This document shows positions 36,037 through 44,901 of a DNA stretch of 64,000 nucleotides, piece after piece. The notes beneath the pieces are model-generated. The model did not search any database. It saw only the letters and a program-made list of their open reading frames with translations, and was not told where the DNA came from. Positions within the stretch are counted from its first letter, which is position 1. Each line of letters starts with the position of its first letter. Both the position numbers and the translations under genes were made by a program. Source of the stretch: Roseibium aggregatum (GTDB lineage: Bacteria > Pseudomonadota > Alphaproteobacteria > Rhizobiales > Stappiaceae); assembly GCF_017309185.1 (NCBI RefSeq), contig NZ_JAEKJZ010000001.1, forward strand, positions 930,001 to 994,000. The letters run 5' to 3'.

Positions 36037-37104
36037 CTAACGCGCCGACTTCTCCAAAGCGGCGATCCAGTTTCTGAAGGCGATCTTTTCAAGCACCGTT
36101 TCATTGAAGCCGCGGTCGTGCAGAGCCTCCATGAGACGGGACAGGCCTGTCACATCGCCAAGATCCTTCGGTGGTGTGCAGCCGTCGAAGTCCGATCCCA
36201 GGGCAACACAGTCTTCGCCGACCCGGTCAACCAGGTAGGCCGCGTGATCGGCAATCAGGCTGAGCGGCGTGTCGCGGGTAAAAGCCCCGTCCGGCCTGAG
36301 AAACGGCACATGGAAATTGAGGCCGACCAGACCGCCGCTTTCCTTGATCGCATCGAGCTGCTTGTCGGTCAGGTTGCGGCGGCTGGGACTGATCGAATGG
36401 GCATTCGAGTGACTGGCGACAATCGGCCGGTCGGTGATGCGGGCCACGTCCCAGAAGCCTTTCTCGTTCAGATGTGAAACATCCACGAGAACACCGAGCT
36501 GGTTGCAGGCCCTGACCAGATCTCGGCCTGCCCCGGACAGACCCGGTCCGATATCAGGCGATGCGGGAAGTTCCATGGGCACACCGTAGCCGAAGGCGTT
36601 TTCTCGGCTCCACACAAGGCCTAGTGACCGAAGACCGCGCTTGTAATAGTCCTCCAGGGCATAGAATTCCGTGTCGATGGCTTCCGCGCCCTCGATATGG
36701 AGGCTGACCGCCAGGCGGTCGGCATCGATGGCCGCGGAGATCTCCTCCGGCGATCGGCACACCACGACACTGCCTTCCGACTCGTCAACGATCCGCTCGG
36801 CGCGCTCCAGAAGGCGGTTGGTGAAGGAGAGTGCCAGGGGCTGTTCGACAGGGGCGAAATTGGCCGGATCCTTCGGATTGAACGGCCTGGAGAAATCCTG
36901 CTCCGGATCGGAGGGGACGAACATGGCGAACAGTCCGCCGGCAAATCCCGCTTCCCGGGCACGGACCATGTCGAGATGGCCGATCCGGGAGCGGTCGAAA
37001 AAGCTGCGCTCTCGGCCTTTGATCGCTTCGATTTCCAGCCTCAGAAGGGTGTCGTTGTGGCCGTCGAAAACGGGATAGGGAGATTTGGCGGTCGAATTTT
37101 GCAC
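36037..37104 (-). CDS. Membrane dipeptidase, peptidase family M19 (renal dipeptidase-like)
   Basis: A 355-residue metallopeptidase with the M19 metal ligands: the HxD in VFDGHNDTLL near the N-terminus, the bridging Glu in SLHIEGAEAI, His in VDVSHLNEKG and in ASHSNAHSI, and the Asp in GSDFDG. The frame is open further upstream, but the GTG at 37104 has AAGGA six bases before it and gives a normal M19 N-terminus. There is no signal peptide, so it is likely cytoplasmic and may cleave dipeptides brought in by the neighbouring Opp system. Substrates of M19 enzymes include L- and D-configured dipeptides. Confidence 0.88.
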   Translation of the reverse strand: MQNSTAKSPYPVFDGHNDTLLRLEIEAIKGRERSFFDRSRIGHLDMVRAREAGFAGGLFAMFVPSDPEQDFSRPFNPKDPANFAPVEQPLALSFTNRLLERAERIVDESEGSVVVCRSPEEISAAIDADRLAVSLHIEGAEAIDTEFYALEDYYKRGLRSLGLVWSRENAFGYGVPMELPASPDIGPGLSGAGRDLVRACNQLGVLVDVSHLNEKGFWDVARITDRPIVASHSNAHSISPSRRNLTDKQLDAIKESGGLVGLNFHVPFLRPDGAFTRDTPLSLIADHAAYLVDRVGEDCVALGSDFDGCTPPKDLGDVTGLSRLMEALHDRGFNETVLEKIAFRNWIAALEKSAR

Positions 37105-37265
37105 GGAAGATCCTTGGGGGGAATCGGAAGGAGAGGCGGGATTCAGCGAGGCACGCCGGTCACAATTTAATGCTTCGCGCAAAGAATGTAAGGCCTGTCC
37201 GCCGAATGTGACTTGCAACGGACGCAAAGCTGCCTCAAGAAAAGGCCGCACATTCTGGAGGCTTC

Positions 37266-38003
37266 ATGACGCGCCGAAATTCGTTTCTGAAGAAGGGGTC
37301 CCTTGAGGATCGAAGTTTGATGAGCCGCCGGGCTCTGCTTTCCGGTGGATTGGTCGTGACCACTGCGGCTCTGGCGGGGTGCCAGACTGTTGTCGGTCTG
37401 CCCGACCAGGCGGAGCTGCCGGACGCGGAGTTCGACTACGCCGCGGCCTATGCGGCGCTGCCGGACGGCGATTTCACATGGCCGGCGATCAACTATCAAA
37501 ACTTCGACCGGCAATATTGGCGCCAGGTGGTTGAATACAAGACCCGTGAGCGCCCCGGTACGATCATCGTCGATCCCTACAACAACTTCCTCTATTGGAC
37601 GCTCGGCAACAAGAAGGCGCTGCGCTACGGAATCGGTGTGGGCCGCGCGGGCTTCGCCTGGTCAGGCGAAGCGCTGATCCGTGTGAAGCGCGAGCACCCG
37701 ATCTGGCGCCCCCCGCAGGAAATGATCGCGCGCAAACCCTCCCTTGCCCGCTACTGGGAAAAAGGCTACCCGCCCGGCTTGAAGAACCCGCTCGGGGCGC
37801 GGGCTATGGATTTGTGGCAAGGCTCGACGGACACGCTGTTCCGCATTCACGGCACCAATCAGCCTACGTCCATCGGCAAGAACGTTTCGTCCGGCTGTAT
37901 CCGCATGTGGCAGCAGGACGTGATCGACCTGTTCAACCGCGTGCCGTTGCGGACCAAGGTGATCGTCCTCGAAAAGGATCCGAACGGGGGGACGCAGTCT
38001 TAG
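37266..38003 (+). CDS. L,D-transpeptidase (YkuD domain), probable lipoprotein
   Basis: A 245-residue protein. The N-terminus contains SRRALLSGGLVVTTAALAGC, a signal with a lipobox (and a twin-arginine-like start), so it is probably anchored in the envelope. The YkuD catalytic motif is intact: HGTNQPTSIGKNVSSGCIRM with His195 and nucleophile Cys211. GGAGG precedes the ATG at 37266; ATG 37320 is a possible alternative. Enzymes of this type form 3-3 cross-links in peptidoglycan or attach proteins to it; Rhizobiales carry many copies. Confidence 0.9.
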   Translation: MTRRNSFLKKGSLEDRSLMSRRALLSGGLVVTTAALAGCQTVVGLPDQAELPDAEFDYAAAYAALPDGDFTWPAINYQNFDRQYWRQVVEYKTRERPGTIIVDPYNNFLYWTLGNKKALRYGIGVGRAGFAWSGEALIRVKREHPIWRPPQEMIARKPSLARYWEKGYPPGLKNPLGARAMDLWQGSTDTLFRIHGTNQPTSIGKNVSSGCIRMWQQDVIDLFNRVPLRTKVIVLEKDPNGGTQS

Positions 38004-38012
38004 GGCCTCGAC

Positions 38013-38669
38013 CTACGACAGGCCCCTGGCGAGCGCCACGTCGTGAAAGACGGCGCCGAAGTGGCAGACGGCCGCGGCCAGAACGAAGGCATGCCAGATG
38101 GCGTTTTGGAACGGCAGGCGCTTCCATGCATAAAACACGGTGCCGACCGTGTAGAGAAGGCCGCCGGCAAGGATCATGAAAAAGCCGAAACTGGACGTGT
38201 TTTCGATCAGCGGATTGACGGCGAAGACCACGAGCCAGCCAAGCCCCAGATAGATCGGTACAGTCAGCCGTTCGAGCCCTTGCAGGTGGGCAAGCTTGAC
38301 GATCGCACCGGTGAGGGCGCCGGTCCAGACCACGGCCAGCAGGATGCCGCCTGTCCAGCCACCTATGATGATGCCGGCCAGCGGCGTGTAGGTTCCCGCG
38401 ATCATGAGGAAGATCGCGGCATGGTCCAGCCGCCGCAGGATGCCGGTCTTGTGGTCCCTGGCAAGCATGTTGTAGAGCGCGGAGCAGATCAGCATGGTCA
38501 TCAGGCAGGCGGCGTAGATCGTGACCAGGAGTTGGCGTGCCGGATCTTCCGCGTTCCAGAGCGCAACCGCCAGGATAACCGAGGCCGTCAGGCCGAGGCA
38601 GATCCCGACAACGTGAATCGCGCCATCGGCGATAAATTCCGCGAGCGTTTGCGGTCTGATCGTCGCCAT
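38013..38669 (-). CDS. trhA: TrhA/hemolysin III family membrane protein (PAQR superfamily)
   Basis: A 218-residue seven-helix protein with the PAQR metal-site motifs RRLDHAAIFLMIAGTYTP and WHAFVLAAAVCHF. The first motif, usually S-x3-H, reads SALYN, so one of the usual His ligands is Asn. Despite the hemolysin III name, bacterial members are linked to membrane fluidity homeostasis. It is convergent with the L,D-transpeptidase gene (nine bases apart). Confidence 0.87.
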   Translation of the reverse strand: MATIRPQTLAEFIADGAIHVVGICLGLTASVILAVALWNAEDPARQLLVTIYAACLMTMLICSALYNMLARDHKTGILRRLDHAAIFLMIAGTYTPLAGIIIGGWTGGILLAVVWTGALTGAIVKLAHLQGLERLTVPIYLGLGWLVVFAVNPLIENTSSFGFFMILAGGLLYTVGTVFYAWKRLPFQNAIWHAFVLAAAVCHFGAVFHDVALARGLS

Positions 38670-39565
38670 TCTGTTCGCCTCGCAGGTTTGCCGGTTCTTT
38701 CAGGTCTCAAGGCATTTATACCATTCGTAACTAACAGGAACGCATCTGACCGAGTTTGGAACCTGTTTGGTTGGCAGCGTGCCGCAGGGCGATACGGGTT
38801 ATCGTCCAAGGCGCGCGACGGCGCCAAACAGGCGCCAAACTCGACCTCCGGTGGCTCGTTCCGGCTCGCCGGACGGCGTTGCGCTGCTTGAACGGCCAAC
38901 CAGGCCGTCCCGCCAACGCACCTTGCCGGAAAATCGGAACGTGCCATCAGATGGGTTTCTGTTAGTTGCGGATGGTATTATACGCCGGTTTCCGGCTCGA
39001 GAGTGACGGCTTGCCGGATTGGTGGCCATTCAAACGGGGAAAACGGTCAAAAAACCAACGGCGAGGCGATTTTCAGCAGCCTTGGCATCGGCGCGCGGCA
39101 GAAGCTTCGCGTAAAGAACGGTCCTCAGCGGTATTTGAGCGTTCCAACGAGCGCGCTTCCAGCGGCGGCCCAGCGATCCGTTCACCATGCGGCGGTTTGA
39201 ATCTGGCAAACGGAAAGCATCATCCAGGCGTGTTCGTGGTGTCACTCAAAAAGACGGCCGGGTCCCGTTTCCCGGACCGTAGAATGCGTTCCAAATTTCA
39301 AATTATTCGAAAAAGTGACGAAGAGTCAGATAGTTATATTTCGTAGCAAAAGTAACTTCTAAATGCACAATTTTTGGTTGCCTTAGAGATTGTCTATATG
39401 CGGCAGTTGTAGATATTTGACACATACGAACGTAGAGAAAGAAAGCCTCAAACCTATTAACCGATTAAAATACAATTAATATATCGTTTGATGGTTGCGT
39501 AAAAATGTGGATAAACTATTATATTGCCGTTTGGTAATATGTGTTGTGAAGGGGGAATTGACCCA
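38670..39565. other. Long intergenic region with a MITE-like element
   Basis: About 900 bases without a supported gene. The left part holds a 266-bp element with terminal inverted repeats; the right ~250 bases are AT-rich (many A/T runs between 39300 and 39560) and probably carry the promoter of the VPLPA-CTERM gene. Short frames here have no family features. Confidence 0.55.
38717..38982. repeat. MITE-like element with ~34-bp terminal inverted repeats
   Basis: The left end TATACCATTCGTAACTAACA... and the right end ...TGTTAGTTGCGGATGGTATTATA are inverted copies matching at most of ~34 positions, including the shared words CATCTGA/TCAGATG. The 266-bp unit has no transposase and no clear gene, as expected for a non-autonomous element. 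Confidence 0.7.
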
Positions 39566-40576
39566 ATGATTGGTATATCGAAATTAGCAAGGGCCGGGGT
39601 TGTCGCCGCTGGAGCCGTTATGTGGGCTTCCGCTGCGAATGCCGCAGGCTCCGTGGGCTGGCTGAGCCCTGCGAACGGAAGTTCGTATCCGGTGGGGACC
39701 ACCGTATCTCCGGCCGGACAGGCCAACGCATCGGGAACGATCGGCGGCGGCCTCGACCTGGTTATTGTCATGGATTCTTCGGGTTCCATGGGAAGCACGG
39801 TGCCGATTTCCGGCAATCCGTCGCGGCGACAGGTTCAACAGGATGCCGCAACGGCCCTCGTGAACAGCTTGCCTTCAGGGTCCGCGGTCAGCATCGTGGA
39901 TTTCGACTCGTCCGCTTCTGTGACGCAGGGCCTGACTGAACTTCCGACAGGGCTGGGCAGCGTTACGACTGCGATCAGCAACATTAATGCTTCCGGCGGC
40001 ACGAATATCGCGGCCGGCATCGCCGCTGCTGACGGAGAACTTGACGCAAACGGCCGTTCGGGCACGTCCAAGCAGATCCTGGTCATCTCTGATGGCGGGT
40101 CATCGCAGACAGCGGCCGAAAATGCGGCCGCTGCCGCCGCTGCGGACGGCTATACTGTCAACACGGTCTCGTTTCCAGGTGCCAGCACCTCGACCATGGA
40201 GGCAGTGGCGATTGCCGGCGGTGGAACGTTCGTTAATTTCTCGTCCAACCCGCAAGACATCGTCGATATCTTCAGCGGTTCAGGCGGCGGTGTGCTCGTC
40301 GGTGTGTCCGGCGTGCAGATCACCGATCCGGATGGCAACTCCTTTGCGGCGATTGTCGACGCTCTCGGAAACTTCACCGTTCCCGGGTTCAGCCTGAATG
40401 CCGGTGCCAACACCTGGACGGCACTTGCAAGCTTCACGGACGGTTCGACCGCAAGCGCGTCGTTGACACTGTACGGAACTTCGACCACGGCCGTTCCGCT
40501 CCCGGCCTCCGGCCTGCTTCTCTTTGCCGCCGTGGGTGGCCTGGGAGCAATGCGCCTTCGTCGCAAAAAGGCCTGA
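39566..40576 (+). CDS. von Willebrand factor A protein with VPLPA-CTERM sorting signal
   Basis: A 336-residue exported protein. Signal peptide (hydrophobic core, ASAANA cleavage near 25), then a vWA domain with a complete metal-ion-dependent adhesion site: DSSGS, Thr in GGTNIAAG and Asp in VISDGGSS. A beta-rich domain follows (about 225-300). The C-terminus is VPLPASGLLLFAAVGGLGA then RLRRKK: motif, membrane helix and basic stop, i.e. the VPLPA-CTERM signal recognised by an exosortase-type system. GAAGGGGG precedes the ATG. Role probably adhesion or matrix; exosortase not in the window. Confidence 0.88.
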   Translation: MIGISKLARAGVVAAGAVMWASAANAAGSVGWLSPANGSSYPVGTTVSPAGQANASGTIGGGLDLVIVMDSSGSMGSTVPISGNPSRRQVQQDAATALVNSLPSGSAVSIVDFDSSASVTQGLTELPTGLGSVTTAISNINASGGTNIAAGIAAADGELDANGRSGTSKQILVISDGGSSQTAAENAAAAAAADGYTVNTVSFPGASTSTMEAVAIAGGGTFVNFSSNPQDIVDIFSGSGGGVLVGVSGVQITDPDGNSFAAIVDALGNFTVPGFSLNAGANTWTALASFTDGSTASASLTLYGTSTTAVPLPASGLLLFAAVGGLGAMRLRRKKA

Positions 40577-40628
40577 TCTGATCGCTTCGCACATCTCTTG
40601 GGAATGTGGCGCGATCTCGTATAATAGT

Positions 40629-40661
40629 AAGCTCGGGGATTTTCCCCGGGCTTTGTTTTTT
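40629..40661 (+). terminator. Rho-independent terminator between the vWA and TPR genes
   Basis: AGCTCGGGG (40630-40638) pairs with 40644-40652 (one G-T pair), followed by TTGTTTTTT. It ends 25 bases before the next start codon, leaving almost no room for a separate promoter, so it may act as an attenuator. Confidence 0.85.
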
Positions 40662-40686
40662 AAAAATTGGATTCGGGATTTTAAAG

Positions 40687-42759
40687 ATGTTCGGGAGCTT
40701 CTCGTTAGGCCGGAAAATAAAACCAGTTCTTCTTGTTATGTCGGCCTTGTGCCTGACAAATCCAGCCGGCGCTGCGACCTTCCTGCCTTCGGTCCAGAAC
40801 TGGAAACCCGACGACGGCAATGGAAACAGGGGTGGAAAACCAGCCGTCGACGTGCCGACCGCCAGCAGGTTGCTTCGCGATCAGGCGGAAATCGGCGTGC
40901 TGGATGGTCTGAGCGCGGATGAGGGGCCGTTGGCTGCGGCACTCGTGGCCATCAAGCGCGCGATCGATGGCGATCTTGTCGGCGCGGAAGCGGCGCTTGC
41001 CGCTTCCGGCGATGGCGAACTTTCCGGCGGCGAGAAAAGAATTGCCCGGGCGTTGATCCTGCGGGGGGAGGGCAAATTCGCGGAAGCGGCCTCGGTTATC
41101 GACATGCTGCTCGCGCAAGACCCGGACAATGCCTATGCGCAGAACCTGAGAGGCACGATCGCTTATCGCCTGGAAGGAGCCAAAGCCGCGCTTCCTTATT
41201 TCACCGCAGCTGCCGACGCAGGCCCGGAAGGCGCAACATACTGGTCAAATCTGGCGGCCGTGCTTATCGACGGCGGGCGGCGCGAGACGGGGCGCAGGGC
41301 GCTCTCGCATGCGGTTGCTCTCAGCCCGGAGACCTGCTCCACGCTCCTTGCTCTGGCAGCGCTGGAACTCGAGGACGGAGACCCCCGGGCTGCGGCGGAA
41401 CGCTATACGGCCTGCCTGGAGACCGAGCCGGACAGATCAGACGCGGCAACGGGCCTGGTGTCTGCGCTGGTCCAGGCCGGAGACCTCGTCAACGCCCGCC
41501 AAACGCTTGAGCTCTACCGCGAGCAGGTTGAAAACGCCGCCCTTTTTTCGGTCGAAATCGCATTGCGCGAGGGGGCTCTGGCGCAAGCACAAAAAGATAT
41601 CTCCCTGGTTCAGGACCAGGACAGCCCTCAGGTCCAGGCAGCCCTGGGCAGGCTGAAACTGGCGCTCGGACTGTGGTCGGAGGCCCGCTCCGCCTTTGAG
41701 GCAGCACTGGACCTTGCGCCGCAAGATCCGGTCGCCAGCGCAGGCTTGCGCGCCATGGCGCTTGCCGGCGGCACCGCGGCCGCTCCTGCGGTTGCCGGCG
41801 AAGAGGTTGCGGATGCCGAGGCAATATTCAGGGCGCTTGAGCTGATTTCAAACGGTTCGCCGGATCCCGCCGAGACAAGAGCCGCATTTGTGGCGGGACA
41901 GGGTGCAATCAAGCGATTTCGGGTCGATGGCCTGACGCAGGACGATCTTGTGAGGGACCTGCCTGCGGAAGCCGCACGCGAACTGGCCGTGCCCGTTTTC
42001 CTGGAAATGACTTCGACCAGGGGGCGAAACGCGGTAATGTTGACCGCGTTGTCGGAAAAATACCCCACGTCTGCGCTTATCAAGTTTTTCCTGGCGGATG
42101 CGATAGTCTCCGAAAACGGCGATGTTGCAGTCGCGTTGAACGCCCTGGAAGCGGCGCTTGCCCGATCCGGCCAATTCCTGGCGGCTCACCTGATGCGCGC
42201 GGATCTGGCATTGCGCAGTGGCGATCTCGCGACCGCGTTAAACGCGTATCGGATTGCGTCGGAAATTTCTCCCGAACCGCAGACGCTTCTGCGGGCCGGC
42301 TTGCTGGCCGAACAGCTCGGTGATCTCGATGCGGCGGAAGCCTCGTTGCGGGATTTCGTGGACCGCGCTCCGGACAGCTACGTGGCCTTGAACCAGTTAG
42401 GCTGGTTTCTGGTCAGCCGGCGAGGGGGGGGCGATGCTCTGGACGAAGGCGAGCGCCTGGCGTCCAAAGCCCTTGAACTCAAGCCGGGTAACGCTGCGAT
42501 CCTGGATACGCTGGGCTGGATTGCCTACAAGCGGGGCGATTTGGACGCCGCACTGGAGAAGCTTGATGAGGCGGTCGCTGCGGCTCAGGGCAAATCGCCT
42601 GAAATCGTTCTGCACCTTGTGGAGGTCTCGTTGAAAGCCGGCCAGGACGACAAGGCTCGCGCGGCCTTGCGTCCGCTGTATTCCGATAAGGACAACAGCC
42701 CGCTTGAAAGCCAGATTAGTGCATTGGCCAAAGAGGCCGGGTTGGACCTGACCGATTGA
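40687..42759 (+). CDS. Secreted TPR-repeat protein (PrsT-like context)
   Basis: A 690-residue protein with a signal peptide (about residues 1-31, ending PAGAA) and many degenerate tetratricopeptide repeats, e.g. AEAASVIDMLLAQDPDNAYA, ALPYFTAAADAGPEGATYWS and, near the C-terminus, ALELKPGNAAILDTLGWIAY. The ATG at 40687 lies after the terminator; an earlier in-frame start at 40606 would sit before it and lacks a signal. Long TPR proteins (PrsT) accompany PEP-CTERM/exosortase systems, and this gene follows a VPLPA-CTERM protein, so a role in surface-polymer or protein sorting is inferred. Confidence 0.78.
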   Translation: MFGSFSLGRKIKPVLLVMSALCLTNPAGAATFLPSVQNWKPDDGNGNRGGKPAVDVPTASRLLRDQAEIGVLDGLSADEGPLAAALVAIKRAIDGDLVGAEAALAASGDGELSGGEKRIARALILRGEGKFAEAASVIDMLLAQDPDNAYAQNLRGTIAYRLEGAKAALPYFTAAADAGPEGATYWSNLAAVLIDGGRRETGRRALSHAVALSPETCSTLLALAALELEDGDPRAAAERYTACLETEPDRSDAATGLVSALVQAGDLVNARQTLELYREQVENAALFSVEIALREGALAQAQKDISLVQDQDSPQVQAALGRLKLALGLWSEARSAFEAALDLAPQDPVASAGLRAMALAGGTAAAPAVAGEEVADAEAIFRALELISNGSPDPAETRAAFVAGQGAIKRFRVDGLTQDDLVRDLPAEAARELAVPVFLEMTSTRGRNAVMLTALSEKYPTSALIKFFLADAIVSENGDVAVALNALEAALARSGQFLAAHLMRADLALRSGDLATALNAYRIASEISPEPQTLLRAGLLAEQLGDLDAAEASLRDFVDRAPDSYVALNQLGWFLVSRRGGGDALDEGERLASKALELKPGNAAILDTLGWIAYKRGDLDAALEKLDEAVAAAQGKSPEIVLHLVEVSLKAGQDDKARAALRPLYSDKDNSPLESQISALAKEAGLDLTD

Positions 42760-42870
42760 CGATCCCTTTCCGCGTCTGACTTTCTCGCTCGCGGACTGGT
42801 CGAGTTTTGACGCGCGCGCGAGAACGGTGTGGCACCGAGCGCATCGCTTGTCCCGCTAAGGGGGCGGCGG

Positions 42871-43812
42871 TCATCGGGTGTCGAAGGCGAGGGTCGAAAG
42901 CGACCGGTCGCTCTGCGCGCTCCAGTCCAGCAAGGCGGCGGCCAGCCGGGCCGCCGGACTGCTCTGCGGATCTGAGGTGCGCGTCACGCACCACCAGTCC
43001 AGGTAAAGGCCTTCCTCGCTGATCGGCCTTGCGACAAGCGTTCCGTCGGCAAGTTCCGGCTCGATGGCCCATTTGCTGAAGAGCGCGACGCCGTAATTGG
43101 CCCTGACGAGGTCGATTACGGCTTCTGGTGTCGGCATGGAGGACAGGCGCCGGAACGGCTGGACGGGATCCCCGAGCAGCGTGGTCCAGTCCAAACCGGG
43201 CTCGGCGGTTAACGGATAGATGAAAAAACGCGCATCGCCCATGTTGAGGCTGTTGACCACCGGTTCCGAGGCGAGGGGATGGTGTCTGGACATGACCGCC
43301 ACGACCGGGTCGGCGCTGAGTTTGACCGAACGGAACCTGCCCGGATTGGGTTCCCGTCCGAAGATCAGGGACACATCCACCGAGCCGTCAAGCAGGGAGG
43401 TGAGCGGATGAGCCGTCGCCCGTCCCGAAAGGTCGACAGCGAGGTCCGGACATCGAGCTTCCAGAAAATCGAGAAAAGCCGGAAACCAGTGGTAACGGCT
43501 GTAGGTTGACTGTCCGAGACGCACAAGCCGCACTGCATCTCTGGCGGAGGCTTCCAGTTCCTGCTCCAGGCGAAAAAGCTCCGCCAGAAAGCTTTCACCC
43601 AGGCGCTTCAGCCGTTCGCCGCCGGAGGTCAGGTGCAGCCCGGTCTCGGCGCGCTTGACGAGGGGGAGACCGATCCGGCGCTCGGCTTCCCTCAATCTGT
43701 GTGAAGCGGCGGACTGGGTTATGCCCAGGCGCGATGCGGAGGCCGTCATGCTGCCGGTATCGGCAAGCGCCGAAAGCAGGGTCAGGTGATGAATAGCGAG
43801 CTTCGGTATCAT
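42871..43812 (-). CDS. LysR-family transcriptional regulator
   Basis: A 313-residue regulator with an N-terminal HTH (about 6-65, ALADTGSMTASASRLGITQSAASHRLREAE) and a LysR substrate domain. The group includes MetR-like proteins. It is divergent from an EamA exporter, and a perfect 19-bp palindrome lies five bases from its start, so it probably controls both genes. Confidence 0.9.
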   Translation of the reverse strand: MIPKLAIHHLTLLSALADTGSMTASASRLGITQSAASHRLREAERRIGLPLVKRAETGLHLTSGGERLKRLGESFLAELFRLEQELEASARDAVRLVRLGQSTYSRYHWFPAFLDFLEARCPDLAVDLSGRATAHPLTSLLDGSVDVSLIFGREPNPGRFRSVKLSADPVVAVMSRHHPLASEPVVNSLNMGDARFFIYPLTAEPGLDWTTLLGDPVQPFRRLSSMPTPEAVIDLVRANYGVALFSKWAIEPELADGTLVARPISEEGLYLDWWCVTRTSDPQSSPAARLAAALLDWSAQSDRSLSTLAFDTR

Positions 43813-43816
43813 ATGG

Positions 43817-43835
43817 TCATGAAATCAGTTCATGA
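43817..43835. promoter_or_regulatory. Perfect palindromic operator between lysR and the EamA gene
   Basis: TCATGAA (43817-43823) and TTCATGA (43829-43835) are perfect complements with a five-base spacer, next to the LysR start. A LysR binding site for autorepression and control of the divergent exporter is the simplest reading. Confidence 0.55.
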
Positions 43836-43889
43836 AAGAAATGAAAACTAAGAATTTTATTTGTGTCCGATTGCGCGCTAGCGAGGGGT

Positions 43890-44801
43890 ATGACCCACGC
43901 TGCAATCCCACGGCCCGCACCGGGAGAGACAAGCGCGACGCTCATGATCGTCGCCTCCGCTATCTGTTTCGGCCTGATGCCCCTGTTTGTCCGGGAGCTT
44001 CAGGGTGAAGGGCTGGGGGCATCGAAAATCGCGCTGTACCGGTTCGGGTTCTCGGCTCTGTTTCTCGCTCCGTTCCTGCCTCTCAACAGACACAAGCTGA
44101 ACAGTGCGCTGCTTCTGACGGGCGCCGGAATCGTTCTTGGTCTCAGTCTGATCGGATACCTGGATGCCATCAAAGCGGCTTCGGTCGCGGCCGCCGGCGT
44201 TGTCTACATGACCTATCCGGTATTCGCAGTCCTGTTTGCCTGGCTCCTGTTGCGCCAGCGGTTCACGGGGCGCTCTCTCCTGGCCGCCGGTCTGGTTCTG
44301 GCTGCAGCGGCGTTGTTGCTCGATCCGTCGTCTCTGTCGCCCGAGGTTTTCAAGGTTCTGCTGTGGGCCGTTCCGATGCCGGTCGCCATGGGGTTCGCGA
44401 TCGTGGTTTTGAGCGGCTTGTCGGGCAACCTTACAAGTCTGGAGCGAGCAGCCTGCGCGCTGACGGGATCCGTGCTCGGATTGCTGCCTCTGGCCATCAT
44501 CGAAGGCGAGGGCGCCATTCTGCCGGCCTCGACGCGGGAGTGGACGCTGATCGTCCTGATGGGACTGGTCACCGCCCTCGGACCGCAACTGCTCTATACC
44601 TTTGCCTGTCAGGCTGTCGGCCCGGTGCGTTCCGCCGCTGCGGGAAGTGTCGAGTTGCCGGTCATGTTCGCTCTCGGCTGGTATGCATTCGGTGAGACTG
44701 TCGGATTTCGAGAGCTTGTTTCCGCCTGTCTCGTGCTGTCGGCAATCCTTGTGGCGCCCGGGATCGCGACCCGGCCGGGAGGCAGTGCGAAGCCGGACTA
44801 A
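43890..44801 (+). CDS. EamA/DMT-family transporter
   Basis: A 303-residue membrane protein (312 if a GTG at 43863 is used) with about ten helices in two EamA halves; typical elements are AAAGVVYMTYPVFAVLFAWLLL and the second-half AAAGSVELPVMFALGWYAFGE. Neither start has an ideal ribosome-binding site; the ATG has GAGGGG very close. Paired with a divergent LysR regulator, it is likely an inducible metabolite exporter. Confidence 0.82.
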   Translation: MTHAAIPRPAPGETSATLMIVASAICFGLMPLFVRELQGEGLGASKIALYRFGFSALFLAPFLPLNRHKLNSALLLTGAGIVLGLSLIGYLDAIKAASVAAAGVVYMTYPVFAVLFAWLLLRQRFTGRSLLAAGLVLAAAALLLDPSSLSPEVFKVLLWAVPMPVAMGFAIVVLSGLSGNLTSLERAACALTGSVLGLLPLAIIEGEGAILPASTREWTLIVLMGLVTALGPQLLYTFACQAVGPVRSAAAGSVELPVMFALGWYAFGETVGFRELVSACLVLSAILVAPGIATRPGGSAKPD

Positions 44802-44901
44802 ACTATCTTTTTAAAAAGTATCTTGATATTAAGATTAAAGAGGCCTATCTCCTGGGCGACCGGAAGACTTCTATCCCGACACGCTCAAGGAGACACTGCT
44901 C

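Noticed and set aside
39030-39245. Short frames in the gene-poor region after the MITE-like element, considered as transposase remnants
   Set aside because: Translations show no DDE, HUH or other transposase motif and no consistent frame.
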